DNA of 13,507 bases. Source: Methanocaldococcaceae archaeon. GTDB taxonomy: Archaea > AGJL01 > Methanococci > Methanococcales > Methanocaldococcaceae. Both the position numbers and the translations under genes were made by a program. Below, in pieces: positions 6,580 to 13,507 of this stretch. Under the pieces are notes generated by a model. It saw nothing but the letters and a program-made list of their open reading frames with translations. It did no database searches and was not told the origin of the DNA. Location of the stretch: contig JALVUY010000085.1 of the NCBI GenBank assembly GCA_027023665.1, forward strand, positions 1-13,507, written 5' to 3'. Numbering within the stretch: position 1 is the first letter of the stretch; the number at the start of each line of letters is the position of its first letter.

Positions 6580-8862
6580 TTACTCTTTTGGCTTCATATT
6601 TCTAATAATTTCTATAAATCTACTAATTACTTTATCTCTCAACCCCTCCACAAATTTTAAACTACCTGCACACTCATGCCCTCCTCCATCTAAAGATGCT
6701 TCAGGAATCTCTTCCATTAACTGCTCAACTATTAAGTTTAAATTAAAGTTGTATTTTTCATGAACTGCGTCTGTTGCTCTAACAACTCCAAAGTCAGGAC
6801 CATAGGATAATGTTATAATTGGCTTGTCTTCACCATACTTCTGTACCATATAGTCATGAGCAAATCCTGTTGTTTTTCCTGGTGGTGGGAAGGTAAATTT
6901 ATGAGCATACTTCTCTACATCTAAAGTATTCAATATAATCCCATTTTCTAAGAACTCTGTTTTTAATGCAGGAATTACTGCCTTCATCTGTCTATCAACC
7001 ATTTTCATTGCCTGTTCATATAATATCTCAATTAAATCCTCGTGTCTCTTAAATTCTTTTATGTTTGTTGCTAATATATCATCAACGATTCCCTTTCCAT
7101 CCATAAATCTTAAGTAGAATGCTTCAAAATCCATACATAAGGATATTTTTTCTAAATATTCTCTATTATATTCTCTTCCTTTACCATACTTTTTACTTAG
7201 TTCAGTCAATCTCTCAATTGCTATTTTTACATACTGCTCTGCCTCTTCCCCTTTAGCGTGATCCCCAACAACAGCTATTCCAGGAATATGTTTTATCTCA
7301 TCTTCAACATCTGGATTAATCATCCTTGCTATCTCAGTTCCTAAAACTCCTGCCGTTAAATTACTATCTCCACCAACTAAGTAAGGATTTACATGAGCAT
7401 CGACATAGTCATCAACTTCTACTCTACCATCTACAACCTCTCCAGGGAAGTGGTGATCAATAACTATAACTTCAATACCATAAGCCTTTGCTTTGGATAT
7501 AGCAGGAATATCCTCATCAGTACTTCCATTATCAATTAACACAATCAAAGGTAATTTTTGTCCAAACTTTAAAGAATCCTCTATAGAGAATACAAGGTCT
7601 TTGGTAACATCTTCTAACTCATAGAATGGAGCTTTTGAAGGTCTTCTCTTAAAGAAGTGCCATATTGCATCGACATCTATAGCAAACTGGTCAATTATTG
7701 GCAGTATTGCCTTCTCTAAGGCAATTCCTCCACAGTAACCATCTGTATCTGCGTGATGCCTAATAATTATTGGTCTTCCATCTAAAACTGCTTTTCTAAT
7801 TCTTTTAGCAACATCAGCCATTTTTGGTCTTAATTTTTCTAAAACCTCACTTTTAACTAAGAATTCTATATCTCTTGCTGGCTCTGCTCTTTTATCTATT
7901 TCTTCCTCTATTTTTTTCTTAATTTCTTCTGCCTCTTTACCTTCTAATTTTACAAGTTTTATTCTTTCAATTTGTAATCTTCCTTCCCTTATTGTAACTC
8001 TACCTATAACATCAACTATATCTCCAACTTTAACTTCTGGATGAGCCCTTAAACCAGCAATTTCTAACGCTGCTACCCATGTAAAGTCAGTTCCATCAGT
8101 TATGGTAAATACAGTTGGTCCAGGAGTTTGAACTATTTGGACTACTTCTCCTCTTATATGAACTACTTGATCTCTCATTTCAACTAAATTTTTGGTTATA
8201 TCTTTTATCTGAGAGATAGGTATCTCTTTTTCATATTTAACTAAGTCATAAGTTGTTAGTGGGATATATTTAAAGTCAATTTCTCTTTTTTCTGGTCTAA
8301 CATCTATAGCCTGAACTATAATCTCATCGCCAATATTTAAGTCCTCTAATTTTAAACTTATCATGTCTCTTGGCCTTAATAGTCCTCTAACATGCTCATT
8401 TAAATTAATAAATGCTCCATACTTTTCAATTCTTGTTACAACACCCTTGTAAAATTTACCTGGCTCTACATCATGGAATGTTGCAAGTTCATCAAACACA
8501 TAAACATTTCTTAATCCTTTCTTTCTCTCTTCCTCCTCTTTTAAACATTTGTCACATAAAGTTCTATCTTTGAAGTCAGGATACTTTCCAATTATTGCTC
8601 CACATCTGTCACATTTAACTACCTTTCCACTTCCTCCACAGAAATCACATTTTGCATAAACAGGAATTTTACCAGTTCCTTTACACTTTGGACATTCTAT
8701 TTCTCCATAATCTAAGTCATAATTTGCTCTCTTAGAAACTCTTTTTATATGTTGTTTTGGTGAAAATTCATCAAGATAACCAGTTCCACCACATACAGGA
8801 CATGTTTTATAACCAACTATTTTTTTACCAGTTCCATCACAAATTGGACACTTGACTATCAT
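6580..8862 (-). CDS. Zinc-finger / S1 / OB-fold / DHH-DHHA1 phosphoesterase (archaeal RecJ-like)
   Basis: A 760-residue multidomain protein of the archaea-specific RecJ-like family (COG1107 type). The N-terminus holds DnaJ-like zinc repeats: CPIC (5-8), CPVCGGTG (21-28), CPKCKGTG (57-64) and CDFCGGSG (72-79), then another CxxC pair set at 84-87 and 103-106. An S1-like RNA-binding domain covers about 135-200 (KGVVTRIEKYGAFINL). An OB-fold follows at about 233-305 (VVHIRGEVVQIV). The DHH phosphoesterase core shows RHHADTDG (368-375), VLIDNGS (441-447), DHH (469-471) and GDH (533-535). The DHHA1 domain ends with GGGH (726-729). All expected metal ligands are present, so it should be an active Mn-dependent nuclease or phosphodiesterase. 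The preferred substrate, RNA or DNA, is unknown. A strong ribosome site, GGGGGAGA, precedes the ATG. Confidence 0.93.
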   Translation of the reverse strand: MIVKCPICDGTGKKIVGYKTCPVCGGTGYLDEFSPKQHIKRVSKRANYDLDYGEIECPKCKGTGKIPVYAKCDFCGGSGKVVKCDRCGAIIGKYPDFKDRTLCDKCLKEEEERKKGLRNVYVFDELATFHDVEPGKFYKGVVTRIEKYGAFINLNEHVRGLLRPRDMISLKLEDLNIGDEIIVQAIDVRPEKREIDFKYIPLTTYDLVKYEKEIPISQIKDITKNLVEMRDQVVHIRGEVVQIVQTPGPTVFTITDGTDFTWVAALEIAGLRAHPEVKVGDIVDVIGRVTIREGRLQIERIKLVKLEGKEAEEIKKKIEEEIDKRAEPARDIEFLVKSEVLEKLRPKMADVAKRIRKAVLDGRPIIIRHHADTDGYCGGIALEKAILPIIDQFAIDVDAIWHFFKRRPSKAPFYELEDVTKDLVFSIEDSLKFGQKLPLIVLIDNGSTDEDIPAISKAKAYGIEVIVIDHHFPGEVVDGRVEVDDYVDAHVNPYLVGGDSNLTAGVLGTEIARMINPDVEDEIKHIPGIAVVGDHAKGEEAEQYVKIAIERLTELSKKYGKGREYNREYLEKISLCMDFEAFYLRFMDGKGIVDDILATNIKEFKRHEDLIEILYEQAMKMVDRQMKAVIPALKTEFLENGIILNTLDVEKYAHKFTFPPPGKTTGFAHDYMVQKYGEDKPIITLSYGPDFGVVRATDAVHEKYNFNLNLIVEQLMEEIPEASLDGGGHECAGSLKFVEGLRDKVISRFIEIIRNMKPKE

Positions 8863-9071
8863 ATTCTCCCCCTTAATTTAATAACCGTAAATTTGTTAAG
8901 TAAGGTTAATTATTAATATTAATTTTAATATTAGTTGAAGATAACTTTAATTAATAATAAGGTAGAATAGTAAGTATTACTATCGCTAATAACTTAGAAG
9001 TCATTAATATAATTATCGAAGTTGGGAATAGAATTACTAAAAGATCAAATATAAAATTACAGAGAATGTAG
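8863..9071. other. Divergent control region between the DHH gene and the permeases
   Basis: The 209-base gap carries signals for both directions. It contains a direct repeat of the palindrome-like TTAATATTA (8913-8921 and 8925-8933, 12 bases apart) and a perfect inverted repeat at 8967-8983. A possible rightward TATA box is TAATATAA at about 9005-9012. No open reading frame of note is visible. Confidence 0.4.
8967..8983. promoter_or_regulatory. Perfect inverted repeat, possible operator
   Basis: ATAGTAA-GTA-TTACTAT is a 7+3+7 perfect dyad. It lies about 90-100 bases upstream of the permease ribosome site and 20-40 bases before the putative TATA box. The size fits a dimeric helix-turn-helix repressor or activator. 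Which regulator binds it, if any, is unknown. Confidence 0.35.
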
Positions 9072-9101
9072 GGTGATAACATTTCAAAAATTAGAATATC
9101 T

Positions 9102-10127
9102 TTGCTTTTATCGTTTCTTATATTATCAATATTTTCTTTATCAATACTAAGTATAACAACAGGAACTATTAAAATAGAGCCAAAAAAATTTTATAATTAT
9201 TTATTAAAGGGAACGACTGGAAATCCTATTTATGATAAAATTATTGAAAAGTGTAGAATGCCAAGAACTCTTGGAGCTATATTTGCAGGAATGGGGTTAG
9301 CTGTTGCAGGCTTGTTAATGCAAAGTTTATTTAGAAATCCACTTGCAGATCCCTATTTAATAGGTGTATCAAGTGGAGCATCACTAGGAGTGGCTATTTA
9401 TGTTTTTACCTCTTTACTATTTAAGTTTGGGATACCGCAATCTATATGGGGATTTATAATATCTGCATATTTAGGCTCGCTATTGTCTATGTTTGTTGTT
9501 TTAGCCCTTGCAAAGAAGGTTAAACAAATTACTACGCTTTTAATTGTAGGTCTTATGCTTGGTTATATATCATCTGGGTTAATAACAATTGTCATTGCAT
9601 TTAGTGATTTTGTTGGTGTCAATAATGAAGTCTTAGCAAGTTTTATAATGTGGGGATATGGTTCTTTAAGTCCATTAACTCTGAAGGAATCAATAATTAT
9701 GAGTATTTTTGTAGTTATATGTTGCTCTATAACCTACCTTTTGTCAAAATACCTTGATTCTTACTTACTTGGGGAAATGTATGCAAAAAGTGTAGGAGTT
9801 GACATAAAAAAATTGAGAATTTTTATTATTTTAATATCTTGTATGATTACAGCAACTGTTGTAGCATTTGCTGGACCAATAGGATTTATTGGGTTGGTGT
9901 GTCCAATAGTTGCGAGATTGTTGTGCGGAACTTCAAAACACATCTATGTAATTCCAAGTGCTATGTTAATCGGGTCAGTTTTTTTAATTATAGCAGACAT
10001 TCTTGTTAGACCAGGAGTAGTAATCCCAACAACAAGTACAGAGCTACCTTTAATGTGTCCTTTATCGATAATTGGAGCTCCAATTGCTATAATAATTTAC
10101 ATAAAAAGAAAGAAGATGGGGATATAA
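9102..10127 (+). CDS. FecCD-family ABC transporter permease (iron-chelate/cobalamin class)
   Basis: An integral membrane subunit of an ABC importer of the BtuC/FhuB/HmuU type. From TTG 9102 it has 341 residues, close to the family norm, with about nine or ten hydrophobic segments. Hallmarks are [19 protein letters not shown] (52-70), RNPLADP (78-84), SSGASLG (90-96), [17 protein letters not shown] (257-273) and the C-terminal [14 protein letters not shown] (314-327). These include the coupling region that contacts the ATPase. The substrate (ferric siderophore, haem, cobalamin or another chelate) cannot be told from the permease. The only good ribosome site, GGTGAT at 9072-9077, is 24 bases upstream of the TTG. 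It would better fit an ATT start at 9081, which adds seven residues (see findings). It directly abuts a second permease gene. Confidence 0.93.
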   Translation: MLLSFLILSIFSLSILSITTGTIKIEPKKFYNYLLKGTTGNPIYDKIIEKCRMPRTLGAIFAGMGLAVAGLLMQSLFRNPLADPYLIGVSSGASLGVAIYVFTSLLFKFGIPQSIWGFIISAYLGSLLSMFVVLALAKKVKQITTLLIVGLMLGYISSGLITIVIAFSDFVGVNNEVLASFIMWGYGSLSPLTLKESIIMSIFVVICCSITYLLSKYLDSYLLGEMYAKSVGVDIKKLRIFIILISCMITATVVAFAGPIGFIGLVCPIVARLLCGTSKHIYVIPSAMLIGSVFLIIADILVRPGVVIPTTSTELPLMCPLSIIGAPIAIIIYIKRKKMGI

Positions 10128-11159
10128 ATGAGAAAGATCCTTATTATTCTGATATTAATATTATTAACTTCCTCACTATTTGTCTATGGAATTTTTAAAG
10201 GAGGTAATGCAAAGTCTATAAGTATTGAAGATGTAAAGAATTTTCTACTATATGGAACTACTGGAAATGATTTTAAAGATATGTTAATCTGGAGAGTTAG
10301 AATCCCTCCACTAATAACTGCCTTAATAGTTGGTGCAGTTTTGGCGGTTTCAGGTTTAAAACTTCAAACCTTATTTAGGAATCTATTAGCATCCCCATAT
10401 ACGACAGGAATATCGAGTGGAGCTGTTCTTGGAGTAGCTATTGCCATATTTCTTGGATTTTCATTTACCTCTTTAAGTTTTCTTTTAGATATTTCTAAAT
10501 CTAACTATGTAGTTGGTGGTTGGGTAGGAGCAGCTTTGGCATTGGTTGTTTTATTATTACTTGCTTCAAAAGTTAGAGAAGTTACTGGTGTGTTAGTTTG
10601 TGCTTTACTATTTTCATACTTCTATTATGGTGTTGAGAGTTATCTTATAACATTTGCTGAAAATGTGCAAATTCAGGAATTTTGGATGTTTCTACAGGGA
10701 AGTTTTACAGGCGCTGGATGGAATGATATAAAATTAATGGTTATATGTTCCTTAATTTTTTTAATTTCATCATATTTATTATCAAAACACTTAAATGCCC
10801 TACTGTTTGGAGAAACTTATGCAAAAAGTTTTGGTTTAAATATTAAGAGGGTTAGAATATTAATTCTATTACTTTCTGGCTTTATTGTAGGATCTATAAT
10901 TCCATTTGTAGGTTTAATTCCATTTATTGGAATAGCCTCTCCATATATAGCCAGAATTATTATGAGAACATCTGATCATAGATGGACTATTCCTGCGTCA
11001 ATGCTTATAGGAATGTGTATCTCACTACTGTGTTATTTGGTATCTATAAAGCTATTTGCTCCAAAAGTAGTTCCTGTAAAATCAATTTTAGATTTGTTAG
11101 GTGGAGCGTTAGTTGTTTATTTAATATATAGCTCAGAGAAAAAATATAGGTTTGAGTAA
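10128..11159 (+). CDS. Second, diverged FecCD-family ABC permease
   Basis: A 343-residue membrane protein of the same family as its neighbour. It starts at the base after the upstream stop codon, with GGGGAT (10118-10123) as ribosome site, so the two are surely co-transcribed and probably form a heterodimeric channel. It keeps the fold (RVRIPPLITALIVGAVLAVSG, 56-76; SSGAVLG, 96-102; FVGLIPFIGIASPYIAR, 260-276) but departs from the consensus. RNPLADP is RNLLASP (84-90). The C-terminal ELPxG...GAPxF signature is replaced by VPVKSILDLLGGALVVYLIY. About nine or ten hydrophobic segments are visible. No ATPase or solute-binding gene follows in the window. Confidence 0.92.
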   Translation: MRKILIILILILLTSSLFVYGIFKGGNAKSISIEDVKNFLLYGTTGNDFKDMLIWRVRIPPLITALIVGAVLAVSGLKLQTLFRNLLASPYTTGISSGAVLGVAIAIFLGFSFTSLSFLLDISKSNYVVGGWVGAALALVVLLLLASKVREVTGVLVCALLFSYFYYGVESYLITFAENVQIQEFWMFLQGSFTGAGWNDIKLMVICSLIFLISSYLLSKHLNALLFGETYAKSFGLNIKRVRILILLLSGFIVGSIIPFVGLIPFIGIASPYIARIIMRTSDHRWTIPASMLIGMCISLLCYLVSIKLFAPKVVPVKSILDLLGGALVVYLIYSSEKKYRFE

Positions 11160-11190
11160 ATTATTATATAATAGTTGCAAGCAAATAGTG

Positions 11191-11200
11191 TTTATATATA
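11191..11200 (+). promoter_or_regulatory. TATA box of the phosphorylase-like gene
   Basis: TTTATATATA is a full match to the methanogen box A and lies 32 bases after the permease stop. The next bases, TTAAAGAGTGC, place an initiator-like TGC at about 11209-11211, with transcription likely beginning near 11210-11220. An imperfect dyad, ATAGTTGC-AA-GCAAATAG (11171-11188), sits just upstream and could be a control site. The leader before ATG 11319 would be about 100 bases of very A+T-rich sequence. Confidence 0.5.
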
Positions 11201-11318
11201 TTAAAGAGTGCTTTACCAAAAGAAATTAAAGAAATTAAAAATAAATTATTAATAATATAAATTATTAAATTATTTTATTTAAAAAAATAATTAATAATAA
11301 AAAATTGTGGGGATATTT

Positions 11319-12878
11319 ATGAAACCAACAGCTTATTTTTGTATGGAGTTTGCTATTCATCAACCTTTAAAAACTTACGCAGGGGGCTTAGGTTTCTTAG
11401 CAGGTTCTCATTTTAGAGCGGCTAAGAGATTAAATCAACCTCTTGTAGGAGTTTCAATATTGTGGAGTTATGGATACTATGACCAATTGAGAGATAGAGA
11501 AGGTAATATGAAAGTTGAATACATAAGGAAGTATTATGATTTCTTAGAGGATATTAATCTAAAAGTTCCAGTTACTATAAACAATAATACAGTGTGGGTT
11601 AAGGCATATAAATTGGAAGAAGATGTCTTTGGAACATGTCCAATATATTTCTTAACCACTGACATTCCAGAAAATGACGATTTTTCTAGAACAATAACAC
11701 ATAGGTTGTATGATGCTAACAATATATTACACATTGCTCAACAGATAGTTTTAGGAGTTGGAGGTTATAAGGTCATAAAAGAGTGTGAAAATGTAAAACT
11801 CTATCATATGAACGAACCTCATCCTCTACCGCTTGTTTTTAAACTTATAGAAGATTATGGACTTGAATATACTAAAAATCATGTCGTTTTTACTACCCAC
11901 ACTCCTTTACCAGAAGGAAATGAAACTCAGGACATTAATTTATTAAAATCTATGGGTTTCTTTGGAAATGTGGATATAAAATTAGCTGAAAAATTAGGAG
12001 GTAATCCATTTAACTATACTGTATGTGCTTTAAGAGCATGTAAGAGGGCTAATGCAGTATCTAAGAAACATAAAGAAGTTTGCGATAAAATGTGGAGTTG
12101 GGTTAAAGACAAATGTGAGATAGTATCTATAACGAACGCTCAAGATAGACACTATTGGCAAGATCCTATAATAAGAGAGGCGGCAAAAAAATATGATATT
12201 GATATGTTGAGAGAGAGAAAGATGGAATTAAAAGAGATATTATTTGAAGAAGTAGCTGATCAAACAGGTAAGATATTTAAAAAAGATAGATTAACCGTAG
12301 TTTGGGCAAGAAGATTTGTAGCTTACAAAAGACCACATATTCTACTATATGATGAAATGAGACTACTTGAATTATTAAAAAAGAAAAAGATACAGGTTAT
12401 TTGGGCTGGAAAACCTCATCCTAATGACCATAATATGATAGCCACATTTAACTGGATAGTATCAAAGACGAGGGATATGAAAGGGGCTACAATATTAACA
12501 GGTTACGAGTTAAAATTAAGTAAATTACTAAAACAGGGTTCAGATATATGGCTTAATACTCCAAAATTAAATCATGAAGCTTCAGGAACTTCTGGAATGA
12601 CAGCATCAATGAATGCATCTATACATATGAGTACTTTAGACGGTTGGCATGTAGAATGGGCTAAGATGTATCCAGATGATAGTTTTACAATTGGAGATGG
12701 AGTTAGAGATGATGATCCTTATGTGGCTAACTGCATTTATAATTTATTGGAAGAAGTTGCTGATATGTATGACACTGAAAGATGGTGGATGAAGGCATGT
12801 AACTGTGTTAATCATATTGTTGAATACTTTGATGCTGAAAGAATGGCAAAAGAATACGCTGAAAAGCTTTATAAATAA
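11319..12878 (+). CDS. Alpha-glucan phosphorylase-like protein (GT35) lacking the PLP lysine
   Basis: The family (glycogen/maltodextrin phosphorylase, GT35) releases glucose-1-phosphate from alpha-1,4-glucans using pyridoxal phosphate. The product has 519 residues from ATG 11319, preceded by GGGGAT (11309-11314), making it a short-form member. An upstream GTG at 11307 overlaps the ribosome site. Visible motifs are CMEFAIHQPLKTYAGGLGFLAG (8-29), YHMNEPHP (162-169), FTTHTP around His194, the phosphate-contacting RRFVAYKR (331-338), VIWAGKPHPND and WLNTPKLNHEASGTSGM up to 427. The residue after GTSGM is Thr428 (codon ACA), where the family has the Lys that forms the Schiff base with PLP. ITNAQDRHYW also departs from the usual ITNGVHxxxW. 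It may therefore be a PLP-independent glycosyltransferase or have lost phosphorylase activity. In methanogens, glycogen metabolism is the likely context. No other glycogen genes are adjacent. Confidence 0.88.
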   Translation: MKPTAYFCMEFAIHQPLKTYAGGLGFLAGSHFRAAKRLNQPLVGVSILWSYGYYDQLRDREGNMKVEYIRKYYDFLEDINLKVPVTINNNTVWVKAYKLEEDVFGTCPIYFLTTDIPENDDFSRTITHRLYDANNILHIAQQIVLGVGGYKVIKECENVKLYHMNEPHPLPLVFKLIEDYGLEYTKNHVVFTTHTPLPEGNETQDINLLKSMGFFGNVDIKLAEKLGGNPFNYTVCALRACKRANAVSKKHKEVCDKMWSWVKDKCEIVSITNAQDRHYWQDPIIREAAKKYDIDMLRERKMELKEILFEEVADQTGKIFKKDRLTVVWARRFVAYKRPHILLYDEMRLLELLKKKKIQVIWAGKPHPNDHNMIATFNWIVSKTRDMKGATILTGYELKLSKLLKQGSDIWLNTPKLNHEASGTSGMTASMNASIHMSTLDGWHVEWAKMYPDDSFTIGDGVRDDDPYVANCIYNLLEEVADMYDTERWWMKACNCVNHIVEYFDAERMAKEYAEKLYK

Positions 12879-12889
12879 AACTCTATTTC

Positions 12890-12896
12890 TTTTTTT
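12890..12896 (+). terminator. Oligo-T terminator after the phosphorylase-like gene
   Basis: A run of seven T begins 11 bases after the stop codon, with more T just before it (CTATTTC). No stable hairpin precedes it, as is usual for archaeal terminators. Confidence 0.5.
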
Positions 12897-13027
12897 ATAT
12901 ACTATGTAAAATAACTTTTTTAAATAATTAAATTTATTAAATCGTTTTATTGTTTTTATAGATTTGTCTATTAATTTAGATAAATAGATTGAATCAGATT
13001 TAAAGAAGTGTAAATAATAATAAGTAG
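12897..13027. other. A+T-rich flank between the phosphorylase-like gene and the CRISPR array
   Basis: I see no gene, no strong promoter and no intact repeat here. If the crRNAs are transcribed leftward, this is the trailer side of the array. The stretch ATCAGATTTAAAG at 12992-13004 vaguely recalls repeat sequence but is too short to call. Confidence 0.35.
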
Positions 13028-13507
13028 TTTCCATCCCCTTAGGGGTCTGATTTTAAACCAGATTCATTTATAATCACATCAAAATATCCAATATCGCTAT
13101 TTCCATCCCCTTAGGGGTCTGATTTTAAACTTAGACTCTACAGACCAGATCCCTGAATTACAAGTGCTTTCCATCCCCTTAGGGGTCTGATTTTAAACAA
13201 AACTCTCTAATGAACTCTCCGTTTGATAATCTTTATTTCCATCCCCTTTGGGGTCTGATTTTAAACTATAATGCAAAATACAGAAATCGTTGATTTCTTA
13301 TTTCCATCCCCTTTGGGGTCTGATTTTAAACGTGGGAGTTGTGCATGCTCCCACCAGAAGTGTAATATTTCCATCCCCTTTGGGGTCTGATTTTAAACGA
13401 TGAAATCTAAAATCATATCAACTTGTTCAAATGTATTTCCATCCCCTTTGGGGTCTGATTTTAAACAGGACACGATTTGAAGAGATTTTAAGATATAATT
13501 ACTTTAT
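13028..13507 (-). CRISPR. CRISPR array, seven 31-base repeats visible, probably running off the right edge
   Basis: Seven repeats of 31 bases begin at 13028, 13100, 13168, 13236, 13301, 13368 and 13436. Six complete spacers of 41, 37, 37, 34, 36 and 37 bases lie between them. At least 41 bases follow the last repeat, so this is either a seventh spacer cut by the window edge or the flank. Each repeat reads TTTCCATCCCC on the left and GGGGTCTGATTTTAAAC on the right, with the three-base loop TTA in repeats 1-3 and TTT in repeats 4-7. CCCC/GGGG gives the repeat hairpin. In the reverse direction the repeat starts GTTTAAAATCAGACC and ends GGATGGAAA, which matches the usual orientation of Methanocaldococcus repeats. 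Transcription is therefore probably leftward with the leader beyond the right edge. No cas gene is in the window, so the type cannot be assigned. Confidence 0.97.

Noticed and set aside
12985..13005. Possible degenerate CRISPR repeat left of the array (AATCAGATTTAAAG)
   Set aside because: Only about seven bases match, in the opposite orientation to the array, and the C4/G4 hairpin core is missing. This is expected by chance in such A+T-rich DNA.
12744..13034. Minus-strand 96-codon frame overlapping the 3' end of the phosphorylase-like gene
   Set aside because: It overlaps a conserved coding end, the terminator and the A+T-rich flank. The Lys/Phe/Tyr-rich product looks like translated A+T-rich DNA and matches no family I know.
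13028..13507. Self-targeting of the window by its own spacers
   Set aside because: By eye I found no long match between any spacer and the rest of the window. A proper search on both strands of the whole genome would be needed to settle it.

Overview
The window looks like chromosomal DNA of a hyperthermophilic methanogenic archaeon of the Methanocaldococcus type. The DNA is very A+T-rich except for two G+C-rich tRNA genes. Start codons are preceded by the GGTGAT-type ribosome binding site typical of this group, and promoters look like archaeal TATA boxes. The proteins are archaeal: archaeal DnaG, ribosomal L7Ae, S28e and L24e, a UPF0058 protein and a zinc-finger/S1/DHH phosphoesterase. As far as I remember, the order from the acetyltransferase at the left to the DHH protein matches the MJ1207-MJ1198 block of M. 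jannaschii; this is recall, not a search.

Layout. (1) 17-959, minus strand: an acetyltransferase whose N-terminus looks like the KEOPS subunit Pcc1, then two tandem tRNA-Gly genes (TCC and GCC anticodons). (2) 960-1272: a divergent promoter region. (3) 1273-3725, plus strand: an operon-like set of dnaG primase, a UPF0058 gene overlapping it by 8 bases, and hisG. (4) 3726-4787: L7Ae with its own promoter and a possible autoregulatory leader, then S28e and L24e. (5) 4920-6525: a solitary cytosine-C5 DNA methyltransferase and a small SPOUT-like protein usually labelled a RecB-family nuclease. (6) 6580-8862, minus strand: a 760-residue protein with zinc knuckles, S1, OB-fold and DHH/DHHA1 domains. 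(7) 9102-11159: two abutting FecCD-type ABC transporter permeases (metal-chelate or cobalamin class) with no ATPase or binding protein in view. (8) 11319-12878: a short alpha-glucan-phosphorylase-like protein. (9) 13028 to the right edge: a CRISPR array with seven visible repeats and no cas genes in the window.

The left two thirds is mostly information-processing machinery: tRNAs, primase, ribosomal and RNA-binding proteins, and nucleic acid enzymes. The right third is accessory: transport, glycan metabolism and CRISPR. The items I find most worth a second look are the Pcc1-GNAT fusion, the phosphorylase-like protein with Thr where the PLP-binding Lys should be, a K-loop-like motif plus anti-Shine-Dalgarno in front of L7Ae, and the two-variant CRISPR repeats with hairpin-forming spacers. 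I did not see a large multi-gene system that is clearly new.
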